Part shown: piece after piece, positions 25,351 through 37,952 of the stretch
Layout of the letters: every line of letters begins with the position of its first letter
How positions within the stretch are numbered: the first letter of the stretch is position 1
Source of the DNA: Trogon surrucura
Lineage: Eukaryota; Chordata; Aves; Trogoniformes; Trogonidae
Direction: 5' to 3'
DNA: 64,000 nucleotides
NCBI GenBank assembly: GCA_020746105.1
Contig: CM036617.1
Coordinates: forward strand, 140,767,845-140,831,844
Notes under the pieces: generated by a model
The model's input: only the letters and a program-made list of their open reading frames with translations
Databases searched by the model: none
What the model was told of the DNA's origin: nothing
Position numbers and translations under genes: made by a program

Positions 25351-26378
25351 GCAGCTCCTCATACCCTGCTCCAAACCTAGTCCACAGAGCAGAAGAGAGT
25401 GAGTGTGGACATACTGATGCTTACAGACCTCGGTTTGGGATTTTGTTACCTTTTTCGCTTAGCAGACAGACCTGGAGCTGCAGGAAGGTCATGCTGTGTA
25501 GTGTTGCCTTCTTCATGGACAGCTGAGCACTAAAAACATGCAGTCTGCCTTGAAGATCACCAGTGACAGATTTTGGGAGGCATCCAGGCCAATCACTTAA
25601 ACTCAAACCCACACCACACCACAAAAGCTTGCATTGGTCTGCTTGAGCCACTGTGTTATCAGTCTTGTTTCAAGTCTTTCAAACCCGTCTTATGTCAGCG
25701 TACACCCTTATCAAGTAACATTTAGAAAAGCTCTGCCACTTTCTTTGTGTACCACTGTCTCGGCGGGGGAATTCCCCTTGTCTGTTACCACTGGCTGAAG
25801 TGACTGGACTGGTAGATACCTTGGACTTGGAGCACTCTGTTAAGAACAAAAATTTGCAGACTCAGTGTACCTACATGACAGAAGAAATATATCAACGCTC
25901 CAGAATTGTGAGCACAGTGTACAGTCTTTCCTCACTTACTCTTGTGGGCATTATGCGTTATAGTTTGTATGGCTATTATAGCACACGTAATAACCATTAT
26001 GCTTTGCAAAGATGAGTCTATGTCAACAAGCAGGACAGGACAATGTTCTCATCATTAAACCAAGAAATAAGCAGATGGTTGAACATACATCAGATATCCC
26101 TATCAACAATGAAAACTGCCTGTAGAGAAGCAGAGCAAGCAACATGAATAGACACCTTTGTTACTCATGAAAGGGAGATCAGTCTCCATTTTGTGAAGAA
26201 GCTTCTTGAACCGGTGCTTTGTGTTTGTGTTCTGCAACAGTAAGGCATGCTGGGTGTTCTGCTGCAGAGTGTAAGGCAAGCTGACTCTGTATGATGCTTT
26301 CTTAGTCACATAAAGACTAATATTTGCTACCGAGCCCCCTAGGACCTCTACAAAATCAGACCAGACTTTAGCAATCTG

Positions 26379-26607
26379 AATCACAGAATTGTTGAGGCTG
26401 GAAAAGACCTCTGAGATCATCAAGTCCAGCCTATGACCCAACACGACCACATCGACCAGACCATGGCACTAAGTGCCACATCCAGCCTTTCCTTAAACAC
26501 CTCCAGGGACTGTGACTCCACCAGTTCCCTGGGCAGTGCATCGCAATATCTGACCACCCTCTCCGTGAGGAATTGCTTCCTGAGATCCAACCTAAACCTT
26601 CCCTGAT
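26379..26607 (-). mobile_element. CR1 LINE 3' region
   Basis: Begins aatcacagaattgttgaggc, continues through tccttaaacacctccaggga and ends near ctgagatccaacctaaacc. It is a reverse-oriented CR1 3' UTR fragment of a different, older subtype from the 15.7-kb copy. Confidence 0.88.
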
Positions 26608-27503
26608 GCATTATTCCTGATTTTATTCCCTGATTTCATTAGCTTCTGCATGACGAAAATGTCTTGAGGCCCCGGTGTACTGACCCAGCCTTGAATCTTG
26701 CACAAAAACTTGCTTTCACATCCATGATTTACTTGTAACTGGTGGCTGGCTGAATAGGCTTATGGACAGCCACTGAAATGAGACTAAGCTTCCTATTCAA
26801 CAGTCAGAGTACTTTGAAATTGCATTTTTACACATCTCTCTACCAGCTTACCATTTCCCCATGTTCAGAGTGGCAGGACTGGAGCAACTCCATTAGCTTG
26901 TCCTTCAGGCAAGCGATGGGTTCAGGCAGTGGATATATTCAGCCCCGTTATATCTTCTGTGTGGCGAGAAAGAACTCTGAGGACATATGCATGTAGAAGA
27001 AATACCACTGATCAAAACCGAGTTAAGGTATAAGAAGCACATTTGAAAGAATGCTGTAAGTAGGTGCCCAGAAGTTGGGCGTGGAGTTCTTTTTGGAATG
27101 AAGTCTAAATAAATAACTGAGGTTAATCTGATTTTCATTAAAACTGTGAGTACCCTAAGCTACTATAAAGTTAGTGGAAGCCAAACATGCCCCAACAACG
27201 TGTCTTATGAAAATGAGGTTAAGCTCTGGTTAAAAGCCTCATGCTAAGAACCTGCATTTGAAAATCTCACCCCATATGTAATCTATGATCACAGCGTGAC
27301 TTTCATATTGAATCAGTCAGATGGAAAATGCCCCATGGCGGTGTGCATTTGAATGTCAAATTTAAGTGTAAAATAGCTGTAAAATATGTAAATAATGCTC
27401 TCTAATTTTGTCCTTCTGGTCTGAGTCCCATCCCAAGCAGGCAGCTTTTTATTGTGAGAAGAAAAGTGCTTTCTCCTCTAATGCCTGTCTCTCCTCTTTT
27501 TAG

Positions 27504-27563
27504 TTGAAATTTCAAAGGAGGAACTAGACCAAGAAGATCCTTATCTGCATGATGGCTGCAGAG
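27504..27563 (+). CDS. FBLN1: FBLN1 exon 5: acidic linker and start of EGF-like module 1
   Basis: 60-bp exon, the shortest in the gene, with acceptor ctcttttag and a strong donor gag/gtaagt. It codes for an acidic linker rich in Glu and Asp, then DPYLHDGCRG, close to the human DPYLNDRCRG. The cysteine is the first of EGF-like module 1, which is therefore split between this exon and exon 6, unlike the one-exon EGF modules downstream. It is too small to find by open-frame length and was recognised from motif, splice sites and phase. Confidence 0.93.
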
Positions 27564-30161
27564 GTAAGTCAGGTGACTAGTCGTTTTAGCCAGCTCTTTT
27601 GTGATTACCTTCAATAAAATTGAAGCAAACCTAGATCTAGAGATTACCCAAACCCTTTTGCCTAGGCTAGTTGTGGGTAAAAATAACAGAATGAAGATCC
27701 TTTCTAAGAAATAGTAGGCCATTAATGTGATGCCTCAGTAGTTCTTTAATACACAAAAGGGAGGTGTTGTCTTCCATAGCGGAGTTTGTCTTACTCAACT
27801 GAAGTTTAGACTATGCATTTAACTTTTATGTAACGTATAGTGGGTACTACATCAGAGGTGTTATGCGTTGAACCCGTGGGGTACTCTGGATTCTTCAGAA
27901 TGTGGGAATCCTATATTAAATATGTGCATTCTTTTGTCCTCTTGGGATGATCACTGTGATTGAATATGAAATGAGACTTGTTTCCTTTTGAGATGCATCA
28001 CCTGAAAAAAAGGAAGAAAAGGGGCTATTGTCCTCGTTAGTAATGCTGTTCTGCCTCCTGGGAAGAATGTGTTATTGGATTATTGTTCTGCTAAGTATAC
28101 TGATTTATTGCTTGTAACGTGTGATTTACGTGTCTATAAACTTAAACCAGCAGTGATTAATTATTTTCTACAAACATTTCAGAACTAAGTAATGTATTTA
28201 GGATAAAATCAATTTAATAGACTTATATTCCACTTGAGAGATGATTTACTGTGCTGCATGTTGTATAGCTATTACACTCTAGAGAGGATGGAAATGTCTG
28301 CTAGGTCATTAGCTAGTCAAAGCCAACACTCTCTCTCCTCCTTGTCTCCAGCTGCTAATTACAAGAGATGACATAGAAGAATGTGTTACATATTTTCCTA
28401 GCATTATTTCTTTATGTAATCAGTTGTTGCATTTGTCAGTTAATCAGCTGCTTGCGAGAGATGGATTGGTATGACTAATTACAAATTAAGAGTTTCTGTC
28501 TACAGTACATTCATCCACTTGGCATGCCAAATTTACTTGTGATTTTCCAAACTTCACCAGGGTAAAGTTAAATTTCCTAGGCAGTGGAACTTCCAGCAGT
28601 TTGTTTTGGAGCACCTTCCTGGTATACGAGGAAACTAACTCTGTTCTTCCAGTATGTCCATGATAGCTTTTGCTGTGGCTGACAAGAGCTCTCACAGTGG
28701 TAGCAGAGGTCCAGAAAGCAGTAGTTGTCCATTTCAACCACAAGATGATGATTCCTTCTGATGTCTTGCCTTTGCCAGTACTATGCACAGACCTAATTGT
28801 CTATGGTGTATCAATGGCCCTGTCCTCATTAGAAATTGTCACACTTAAAAAAAAATGAATTAATACACTTAATAATTTAATATATTATAGCTGCATTTGC
28901 GCACATTGATTGTGGCCTTTTCTCAGACCTTTTGTTTAATGCCTATCCAGCCATTCTGAAAAATGGAAGATGACAGGTTCTGTTTGTGCTAGAAATATCA
29001 ATACTCTTAAGACAAATACTTGGAAGTCTGTAAACTTTTCTCTGTTGCAAGAATATTAAATGTTTTTAATACTAGTTTTTTAACAAAATCAGAAAAAGTA
29101 AGTTTTCTTAATGATAAGCCAAATTTTGTGCAAATTTCCGATAGTACCCTCTCCTGTCTGCCAGAATGCTCCCAGCTCTCTTTTCCAATCCTTTGTGACT
29201 CCTGGACACACCTCCCTGGGTCCTTAGTACCCAGGTAGTTAAGTCTTGGTTCCTTTAGATTTATCTGAAGCTGTTGGCGTGCAAAATAGTCTCTTCTGCC
29301 TTTCATGTTTCCTGCCTGCTGAGTAGGAAAAGAGCACATGCTATAGCTCATTCAAGAGTATAATACGATAACCATGGTGTGTAGAGGAATTTCTTGTGGA
29401 GCAGGGGCACAGTATCCCTTTAAAGGTTTGGACAACCCAGCTTGGGCCTAAACAAAGGCTCTGTCCTTGGAGCTGCCGTGGGGCACAGAGAGGAGGAGGT
29501 GCAGCTGTTTTGTAGCCTTGCCAGGGGAGAGGGGGGGTGAGAGCCACCTGCATAGTGGAATGGCACTACCCAATAAAGCGCTGGCGCGTGTAAACCTGTA
29601 ACTGACCAACTCTGTTAAGGGGCAGGTGCGTGGACACTGCTGAACTGTATAGATTGAGCTGTCCGGGGCAATAAAGGGAGATCAACATGTAACCGTGTCT
29701 GTGGGATTTGTCGTTGTCTTGACCGGCTCTCCGAAGGGACCCTCTTCAATGGTGGGCTAAAAATGAAGCCTAAATCACCTAATAGTGAAAATGTTTCACT
29801 GACTTACGGTGATGCATCTTGTCTTCCTTGTTTTACAGTAATCACTATACAAAGTTTTGACTCCCCAGCCAGAACCTGAGAAGGTGTCTGAGTTCATCAG
29901 CATTTTCCCTTCTAACAACTATAGGCAATGAGCAACTCCTTAATTTACTTCCTTCTTGTATTCATTTTTAGAGCTAAAAGAATCCAGTGATTACAAAGAC
30001 TTCTTTCAGTGTTTAGTCCTTTCCTTCTTTTGCATATATGTGTGTTTAGTTATCTGCTCTTCTAAATAAGTCAAGAGGCATCCTGAAAATTAATAGGGAT
30101 TTTTTTTCAGTTCCTGTAAAGACTTTCATAATTATGAGACTTCTTAAAATGTCTTAATTAG
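27564..30161 (+). other. FBLN1: FBLN1 intron 5
   Basis: 2.6-kb intron. The main content is a 369-bp solo LTR with a perfect 6-bp target duplication (29380-29748). The sequence before it (27564-29373) is AT-rich with no recognised element. Confidence 0.8.
29380..29748 (+). mobile_element. Solo LTR, class II/ERVK-like, 369 bp
   Basis: The element starts TGTAGAGG and ends CCTCTTCA, a near-perfect terminal inverted repeat (7 of 8). It is flanked on both sides by ATGGTG (29374-29379 and 29749-29754), a perfect 6-bp target duplication typical of class II (ERVK/alpha-beta-like) integration. Two AATAAA motifs (29572-29577 and 29670-29675) fit an LTR polyadenylation region. Nothing retroviral lies between the duplications except one LTR, so it arose by LTR-LTR recombination. 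Family assignment rests on the ends and target-site length; I cannot name the subfamily. Confidence 0.8.
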
Positions 30162-30263
30162 GAGGTGGTCCCTGCTCTCAGCAGTGCAGAGACACAGGAT
30201 CCAGTTATGTCTGCTCCTGCTTTGTTGGGTATCAGCTTCAATCAGATGGTGTCAACTGTGAAG
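30162..30263 (+). CDS. FBLN1: FBLN1 exon 6: EGF-like module 1
   Basis: 102-bp exon with acceptor cttaattag and donor gaag/gtaaga; phase 1 at both ends. It codes for [13 protein letters not shown], then [10 protein letters not shown] and DGVNCE. The cysteine spacing completes the EGF fold begun in exon 5. It lacks the D-x-D/N-E-C calcium-binding opening seen in modules 2-9, as expected for the non-calcium-binding first EGF unit of fibulin-1. Confidence 0.95.
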
Positions 30264-30778
30264 GTAAGAGGAATAAAACCATTGCCTTGATTATGAACAT
30301 CCTTGTTTTAAAAGAGCAAAATAGTTTAAAAATGATCCAGACAGAAGAGATGAGAATATACTTATGCCAGCTGGAAAAAGAGGTAAGACTATAAAAAGTT
30401 GATTCTAACAGAGCATTGGAATGAGAGTTTTGGAAAGATGGAGTTAAGAAAGAACCAGCAGGAGGAGGATTTTAAATGAGGAGACAGAAGATCTTGAATT
30501 TATTGTTGTAAATAAAACAAAAATAAATCACCTGTTCTCTTTTATAGTAGTAAATGGTTACTGGTAAGGCAGCTGAAATAGGGTAGGATTCTTCAGCTTC
30601 TGACAGAAAGGGTGAAAATTTTGGATATTATGAGTGGCATGGGAGTAGTCAAGTTTCTCCCGGAAGAAGATCTAAAGGGACTCAAATTAAATGGATTGGG
30701 ATAGAGTTCATTGCAGTTGATTTCAGACATGTGCAATGTAGACATTTGCTTCTGAGCTAGTCAGCCTAGGCTCCTTTT

Positions 30779-30855
30779 CATAGAATCATGGAATGTTTTG
30801 GGGTGAAAGGGGCCTTTAAAGGTGATCTAGTCCAACAGCAACCTTTTGTGGCTTA
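30779..30855 (-). repeat. Short CR1 3'-end scrap
   Basis: catagaatcatggaatgttt and ggtgatctagtccaacagc are the reverse-oriented CR1 terminus; about 77 bp remain. Confidence 0.75.
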
Positions 30856-31559
30856 CTGAGAGAAAGAAGCACTTCCAGGACACAGTTCATCTTGCCTGTT
30901 CTGCATAGCTATTCTAGGATGAAAAGCGTTACTCATCAGGAGTGCCTTTTTCTGTCATTGACTGAAAAGGGGTCTGGGTAAGTAGCTCTGATACACACTT
31001 CAGAATATAAAACAGTTCTTGATAATTGGTAAGATTAACACTAACCTAGTGTGGAATGTAAAACCAAAGAACTTTTACATTTGATACATGCAGTGCCAAA
31101 TTTTCTTATGCATTCAAAATGAAAACGAAAAAATTCATAAAAGAAATGTCTTATCAGTAGAGATAAAGTATGGAGTTGTGACTTGTGGCTCAGAGAGTCC
31201 CAAAGCTGTATGTTGGTGGGAGGCAGAAGTGTTGCTGAAAGTTTGCCTCACTCATCTAGTCACTATAATCATCTGCTACTGGCCTCAGATGATGTTGGCC
31301 CTTCGCTCTCAGTCATAAGTCCTATAAGCAATAGGGTGAAAATGTCTTTACTGGGTCACACTCTTACAACAGAGATGAGTAGCCACGTTGTGGGTGTTTG
31401 AGTGTGAGGCCAAACCCACACCATTCTTTGTATCCTGATGCTCCAAGTAATGACTGGTTGGAGGTGTTATCCTCTGTTTATTCTTTGATCTCATATCTTC
31501 CCAGTGATTTGCTGTTTCTTACTTACTCTTTTTTTTTCCAATTGTTTTGTGTATTCTAG

Positions 31560-31697
31560 ATATCAATGAGTGTATCACTGGGACACACAGCTGTGGGATT
31601 GGACAAACTTGTGTCAATACATTAGGATCCTTTCGCTGTCAGCGAGACACGAGCTGTGGAACTGGGTATGAGCTAACGGATGACAGTCGTTGCAAAG
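31560..31697 (+). CDS. FBLN1: FBLN1 exon 7: calcium-binding EGF-like module 2
   Basis: 138-bp phase 1-1 exon after a long pyrimidine tract ending gtattctag; donor aaag/gtacgc. It begins DINEC and contains [10 protein letters not shown], the cbEGF signature: Asp/Asn and Glu at the start bind calcium, and the Asn four residues before the aromatic is the usual beta-hydroxylation site. It continues SCGTGYEL and ends at the sixth cysteine. Confidence 0.97.
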
Positions 31698-32273
31698 GTA
31701 CGCCCTGTGAAGGGGAAGTGAAAGCTTCCAGACTTAAGTAAAACAATCAGCACATCATGTCGTGCTCTTTTACTTTTGTAAACACACGTGTATGCTGTAG
31801 TTGCACAGGGACATGCAGGCAGTGCTGGTTCTTCTGGGACAGTAGTTTTCCACCTGTCACCTAGCAGATACCAGATCAGGCTGTCTGTCGACTACTACAA
31901 AGGCTTTCAGGAGAGATAACTACATTTCTTTTACGTTGGCAATTTGTGTTGCATGATAGAAGCTGGCCTGGGGACTGAAACAGTTGATTTTAAGACCCAG
32001 CACTCACATTATATGTATTTTTCTGGTGTTTACTTCTGGGTAGGTCTTGTCTGGTCCTGTGAATTGGTTGCTCATTAGTGAGTGGAGTGCCAAAGTCCTC
32101 CTCCTGGAGCATATCTGATGATTTAGCTTCACCTGAAAGAATCAAATTTGCACACCTCAGAGTGTGAAACAAAGTGTAGCAAGTGGAATGACCAAGTGAT
32201 TCAATCTGAAAATGCTAAGGTAGACGCATATTTTAAAAAAAGTAAGCCTTTATCTTCAGAAGGTTTAAGTTTC

Positions 32274-32455
32274 ATGGAATCATAGAATCGTAGAATCATT
32301 TAGATTGGAAAAGACCTTTGAGAACATCGGGTCCCACTGTTAACACAGCAATGCCAGAGCCACCACTAAACCATGTCCCTAAGGGCCACATCTACACGTC
32401 TTTTAAATACCTCCAGGGATGGTGACTCAACCACTTCTCTGGGAAGTGAGTTTGT
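32274..32455 (-). mobile_element. CR1 LINE 3' region
   Basis: Starts tcatggaatcatagaatcgt, contains aagggccacatctacacgtc and ttaaatacctccagggatgg, and ends at ctctgggaagtga. Reverse-oriented CR1 3' fragment. Confidence 0.88.
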
Positions 32456-33760
32456 TACAAAGGGATTAATTTCTTAATCACAACATTCTTGAGGATTTAA
32501 AAGTGAAGAAGTGTTAAAAGCACTGTTCGTGCCTAGCTGTGTTTGAACACAAGGGTACTAGTCTTTTTTTTTTTTTTTGCTAAAGAAATGACTGATTGCA
32601 AGTTGCATCTAGCTCAAAGTATGCTGTTCTCTAAATCCATAACTTCACCTGACATGCTACCCTTGTAGAGACATAAATTAGAGCAGACTTCATTTGATGT
32701 GGAATTGGTTTCCACTATGAGAAGGTCTGTTCCCTCAGAGCTTAGAACTGTTTATAAACTGATTAATTCCATTCCACTGAGTAAATTAACTCTACCAAAA
32801 TTCTGGGTAAGGCTTTATTATAGGAATTGATCAGTGATGAATAATAGATGGAATAAAAAATCTGATGAATATACTCCAACACAAAACCTACAGAACATAT
32901 AGACCATGTTTTTCAAAGTATCATGGTCTAACTTTGATCCCTTTGAAGTAAAACTTCTGCTGAATTGAATGAAGTCAGATTTAGGCCAACAAATAGCTTA
33001 CCAACAAATATTAATAATCTTTCTGTGGTGGAAAAAAGGAGTACAGACAATAAATTTTGTGTGCCATTAATGTTAGCAATTTCTTGTATGGATATGTTAA
33101 TAATGTTAATTATTGATGTTATATCAATGAAATAAGAAAATCAATACTCTTCATTTATGATTTTTAAATGCCAAGTAAAATGGCTGAGTTGTGCAACATG
33201 AAGAACCCAATTCAGTGTTAACCCATGCTAAACTGAAACAGGCTCCACAATCATCATTTAAGTCTAATGAAGCTCTAGGGATAAACAGTTGCATCTGCTA
33301 TTCTGTCAGCTGCATAAAGGGGAAAGCTGAGGCATCCTATTGCTAGAAAGTTTCTGTAATTTAATAGCTTTAGGAAGATTTAATCCTGTTGCAAGTGGCA
33401 AACATTAAATTTTATATGTTCAAGGTTACATTCGTGAATGAAGCCTCATTAGCACTTGTCTGCTGTATCTGAATCATAATTTATACACAAATGTTTATAG
33501 TTATAGTTATTCTGAATTGGAATTAAATAAACACACAAACACTCTTTAGTAATGAAATAATGAAATAATAAAAAAACCCTTTAACTTATTTTACCTGTTT
33601 TTACTGAGATTCTGTTTGAGCTAGTTGGTCAGATTGACCTGGGTCACTGCATTGAATTGCATGAAGGTGTCTGATGTTTTCAACTATGGCTTATGTCTTA
33701 AATGTGATGAGAAAGTTTCTGTCAAACTTCTGCTAACGATTTTTTTTTGTGATGTACTAG

Positions 33761-33898
33761 ATATTGACGAATGTGAGACTGGTACTCATAACTGCCCCCC
33801 CGATTTTATCTGTCAGAATACTCCAGGATCTTTCCGTTGCCGACCCAAGCTACAGTGCATGAATGGGTTTATACAAGATGCGCTAGGCAACTGTATTG
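33761..33898 (+). CDS. FBLN1: FBLN1 exon 8: calcium-binding EGF-like module 3
   Basis: 138-bp phase 1-1 exon; acceptor gatgtactag, donor attg/gtaaga. The translation starts DIDEC and contains [11 protein letters not shown] followed by [17 protein letters not shown]. It is a full six-cysteine cbEGF unit, very close to human module 3 (the PKLQC and FIQDALGNC segments are near identical). The phase and length match exon 7, in keeping with exon duplication as the origin of the array. Confidence 0.97.
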
Positions 33899-36218
33899 GT
33901 AAGACATATTCTAAGTGAATACTTAAGTGTTGCCTATGAGATAAGTTGTAGTTTCACTGGATGAGTTCTGAGCTTCTCAAGTCATTCCTCATGCATGTAT
34001 GCATTGTTCTGCTGTGTGTTTTTTTCTGCTCCTTTAAAAGTAGGCTTGGTCCCACAGGAAAGATTTACGGACAAAAGCCATTTAAATAAAAGACTCGAAT
34101 AGAGCTCTATTATTAATGAGATTTGGTTACTTAAGGCATTCAGCTGCAGTTGAATATTTTCCTTAAGTCTGTGGGTATTTTATATGAAACAAAATTTGTA
34201 CAAAAATTACGATATGTTTTATCTCCTTCTATCTAAAAGGTTTTAGTTAAAGCTTGGTATAAAACCCTTTATTTATGACATCTTCTGTAACACGCTTTGT
34301 TGATATCAGTGTGCATGGTTTTACAGGTATCTCTCTTTCCAGACCTGTCCCCTGTTAGTTATAGCCTATCAAGAATCTTGCTGTGTATGAGAATGATGAG
34401 CCAGTTATAACACACTGTGGAGAGGAGTTTTATTTTAAAAACTGATTAGAGTTTGTCAGGCTAATGCCTCGTTTCCAAGACTCCTACGAAACAGAATTAT
34501 AACCTTTGTATAAATATGTTAGTATTACTGGTTTCCAGCAGACTCTGCAGGGAATTGTCTAGTGTGACCTACAAATCTATCAGTTATTCCCTTGAGTAGT
34601 ATTTTCAAGTCTCAACTTAACTTTGAATTCCCCCATCGGCGTAGCGTGTCTTGGACTTGTGGAACTGGGTGAGCAGCAGCAGCTGCCAAATCTGGCTCAT
34701 TGTCAGCCCCTCGTTTTCCTGACCGTATCATACCCTGTAGTGCCGAAATCTGACACTGGAAACACTGAAAACAAAATTGCAAGCTCTAGAGTCAAGAGGG
34801 CCAGTGCTTGTGCACAGCAAACCCTTTGAAGATGTGTGTCTGCCATAGCTAGCACCAGGGCTACCACCAGTTAGTAGTTAGCTTGTCTTCACTGACCTTA
34901 GTAAAGCCACATCAACTCGCAGCAGCAATAGTTGTGTCCCCTAAAATACATTTGCTCAAAATATTTACCTAAACAATTTCACAGACTGCTTTTACACACT
35001 GTGAATAAAATGCTTCCCTATGTGGTGCTGAGGGGGAAAAGTATGAAAACTTTCCTGTCTTTCCAAGTTGAAAATTTTACAACCTAGTGAGCTGAGATAG
35101 CCCTGGCTGATGTGTTTTACGTTATACTACATCCTCTTCTCCATCCTTGTGCAGCCAACATTTAGCAAGCTGGATGCTGTACTCTGTGCCATGCCATGCC
35201 ATGCCGGAAAGCAGTAGCTCTTCAACAGTTAGCAGCACCACAATGTAAAATGATGATAATATCTGAGCTGGTAAAATTTTAGGCAGAGAAGTACTCAAGT
35301 GAAGTGGGACTTTGCCAAAGATTACAGGATGCCAGCGAATACATTCACAAACAGTGCTGCTCTTACAAACTGTCAGGTCCTAATTACATTAATGTTTTCA
35401 GGTAGCAAAGGCAGCCCCAGTACCTCCCGTAACCATTGTCTCCCATCTCTGAAACTCCTTTCCCTTAAACTCATAGCACATGCTAACCTTGTGTAACAGT
35501 GAATTCCTCACCTTCTTGGCTCAAGATAAAACACCAGATCATACTCTAATACAGCTTAGACTCGTCTCATTTTCTGAGATTTTACTTTATAGTGGGTTTG
35601 TACCAGGCAAAGTTTATCCTTGCCACAAAGTGGTATGATGTCCAGTGGGTAAAAAACCAGACCTGTGTTTGATGGATGATAGAGGGCTGCATAGTCTTGT
35701 GAATACATAAAATAAGCTATTTACATTCTTACGTGTTTACATGGACAATTTACTGTAAGACAAGGTAAGGTATTAATGGTGAGTACCAGTGAGCAGTAGT
35801 TTATCTCTCTGTAGAAATGGAGTCAGTCATTACTTATATCAGCATGTACCATCAAATAATTGATTGCTCACTGTGAGCCACAATCCACAGACTGCAGCAT
35901 AACTGGTTGAGCTGGTGAACTGAATTGTTGATCATCCCTTTGTATGCTTGCGGGAGAGTTTCAAAGGCTTTTAAGCAAATACAAATTCTATACTCAATTT
36001 CCACTGCTTTTCAGTGGGATCTGGACCTCTCATACCTCTCCTGGTTTCACCTTCTAAGTGTTACATTGCTGAAGCTAAATGGCACGAACAGTTATAGTCT
36101 CGTTTGGGGAGAACTTTTCAAACTCTGAAGGGTTATATCTGAAGGATTATGTAAGAAAAGCGTCTTACCTTAAACATTTTCAGACAGCAGATAGTTACAC
36201 TGATTTGTGCTCTTTTAG

Positions 36219-36362
36219 ATATCAACGAATGCCTGAGTACCAACATGCCGTGCCCAGCTGGGCAGATATGTATTAACACCGATGGCTCCTATACCTGCCA
36301 GCGAATCTCACCCAGCTGTGGCCGAGGTTATCATCTCAATGAAGATGGAACAAGATGTGTAG
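36219..36362 (+). CDS. FBLN1: FBLN1 exon 9: calcium-binding EGF-like module 4
   Basis: 144-bp phase 1-1 exon, acceptor gctcttttag and donor tag/gtaagt. It codes for [12 protein letters not shown], then [11 protein letters not shown] and [15 protein letters not shown]. It has six cysteines and the full cbEGF consensus. It is the longest EGF exon, as module 4 is in human fibulin-1. Alternative removal of this exon would keep the frame. Confidence 0.97.
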
Positions 36363-37188
36363 GTAAGTAACAGTTTGGAAGGAAAAAAAAAACAGTCTGA
36401 AGAGAATAAATCACATCTGTCATTTATGTTTACCAGTTTCTTGCACTTAGCCCAAGTTTTTCACATTCCCACAGTCAATTCTGGATCCTGTTCTTTCTCT
36501 TATGGCAGTCGCAACGGGTGAAAAAAAGACAAGGGTCCAGTCTCTGTCCTTCATATAACTTCTTGAAACCCTATATTCTGAGAAGTGGAGAAATGGTAAT
36601 CACTCCCCCAAAAAATGGCATTGTCTGTGACTCTCTTAGTGTATTGGAACAATGCTGTTTGGTCTTAAATCTCCTCAGTGCAGAGGTATAACAGAAGATG
36701 TGCTTGATGTCCCACAGAAGCTAATCAAGTAATGCTGAAAGGCATGTATACCTTTGCCTGACCTTTAACTAAGGTGGCTTTTGCAAAGACAGGGGTTTTT
36801 GCATGTGTTTTCAACTTTTGTAAATGGCTTATGAAAGCACTACTGACTGTGGATCTCTAGCATCTTACAGTAGCTCAAGATCTGATCCATGAATATTGAG
36901 TGTGCATAATAAAACGATTTTGCACCTGATTTCCTCCAAAGATTGTCTGATTTCTTTTCCCTGCCATGTCCATCAACATTAACATGACACCTGAGAGATA
37001 ACCTGCCTTGGTAAGAATAGTTTGGATTTGTGACTCTGATCTTCTCGTCAAAGCAGAGAGCTAGATCAAGATCTTGCTTTCTGTTTCAAAACGTTCTATA
37101 ACTACTAGGGGACACAGAAATATGTTAACTTGTTGCTCTTCTCTCAACTTGCATGCTCAGAATGAATCACTTCTCTCCTTTTTTTCAG

Positions 37189-37317
37189 ATGTGGATGAGT
37201 GCTCATCCTCTAATCAGCCTTGTGGAGAAGGACATGTCTGTATAAATGCCCCCGGCAATTACCGTTGTGAGTGCAAATCTGGCTATACTTTTGATGTCAT
37301 CAGTAGAACTTGTATTG
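37189..37317 (+). CDS. FBLN1: FBLN1 exon 10: calcium-binding EGF-like module 5
   Basis: 129-bp phase 1-1 exon with a strong acceptor (ctcctttttttcag) and donor attg/gtaagt. It starts DVDEC and contains [20 protein letters not shown], ending at RTC. All six cysteines are present. In mammalian fibulin-1, modules 5 and 6 are part of the fibronectin-binding and self-association region; that role is carried over from the family and is not visible here. Confidence 0.97.
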
Positions 37318-37826
37318 GTAAGTTGCACCGATCGACTTAAATACATGCAGCTATGGCATTTGAAAAAAAAAAAGTTGCTGTATAAAGAATGTTATTGCTC
37401 TCTGCATAACCTCTTTCCCCTGAGTGTAAAATTGACTACTATATTATTTGTGTAAATCTAATATGATACTGAAGACCTGATGAAACTTCAAAGAAAGCTG
37501 TATTAGTATTGTCAACATGTAATCTGTTATCCTGTTAAAAGGTAAGATTATGAAAGTGTGTGTAATTGTTTTCTGTGATATTTTTATATTCACCTACAGC
37601 AAAACATTCCTTTGGATGATCAAAGCAATTTTTTTCTTCATAGATCTAATTCAATTATGCAGTGGGGTGCTTCTAAATGAGCATTTTGTGTAAGTCCTTC
37701 GCTCTCTAGTATGAAATTTAGAACTGGAAAAATGAGAATTCAATTTTTATGACCACATTCATGCCTGGACTACTAGTGCAGTGAAGCCAGAGTTTCATAG
37801 ACCTCCCTCTATATTTGTCGTTGCAG

Positions 37827-37952
37827 ATATCAATGAATGCAGACGCTATCCAGGCCGCCTTTGTGCTCACAAGTGTGAGAATACTCCTGGTTCGTATTAC
37901 TGCACTTGTACCATGGGATTCAAACTTTCTGCTGATGGCAGGTCATGCGAAG
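37827..37952 (+). CDS. FBLN1: FBLN1 exon 11: calcium-binding EGF-like module 6
   Basis: 126-bp phase 1-1 exon, acceptor gtcgttgcag and donor gaag/gtatgg. It codes for [13 protein letters not shown], then [11 protein letters not shown] and [13 protein letters not shown]. The YPGRLC and KCENT segments are shared with human module 6. It lies in the compact part of the gene, about 510 bp after exon 10 and 570 bp before exon 12. Confidence 0.97.

Larger units (their letters stand above)
24147..27503 (+). other. FBLN1: FBLN1 intron 4
   Basis: 3.4-kb intron containing an ERVL-type solo LTR (24685-25350) with an internal (GT)n tract, and a CR1 fragment (26379-26607). The remaining sequence is unremarkable. 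Confidence 0.8.
30264..36218 (+). other. FBLN1: FBLN1 introns 6, 7 and 8
   Basis: Intron 6 (30264-31559) has a short CR1 end at 30779-30855. Intron 7 (31698-33760) has a CR1 fragment at 32274-32455 and a T-tract near 32565. Intron 8 (33899-36218) has only a short tandem of the pentamer ATGCC near 35188-35207. Exons 7 and 8 lie between them. I see no other element in these introns. Confidence 0.75.
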
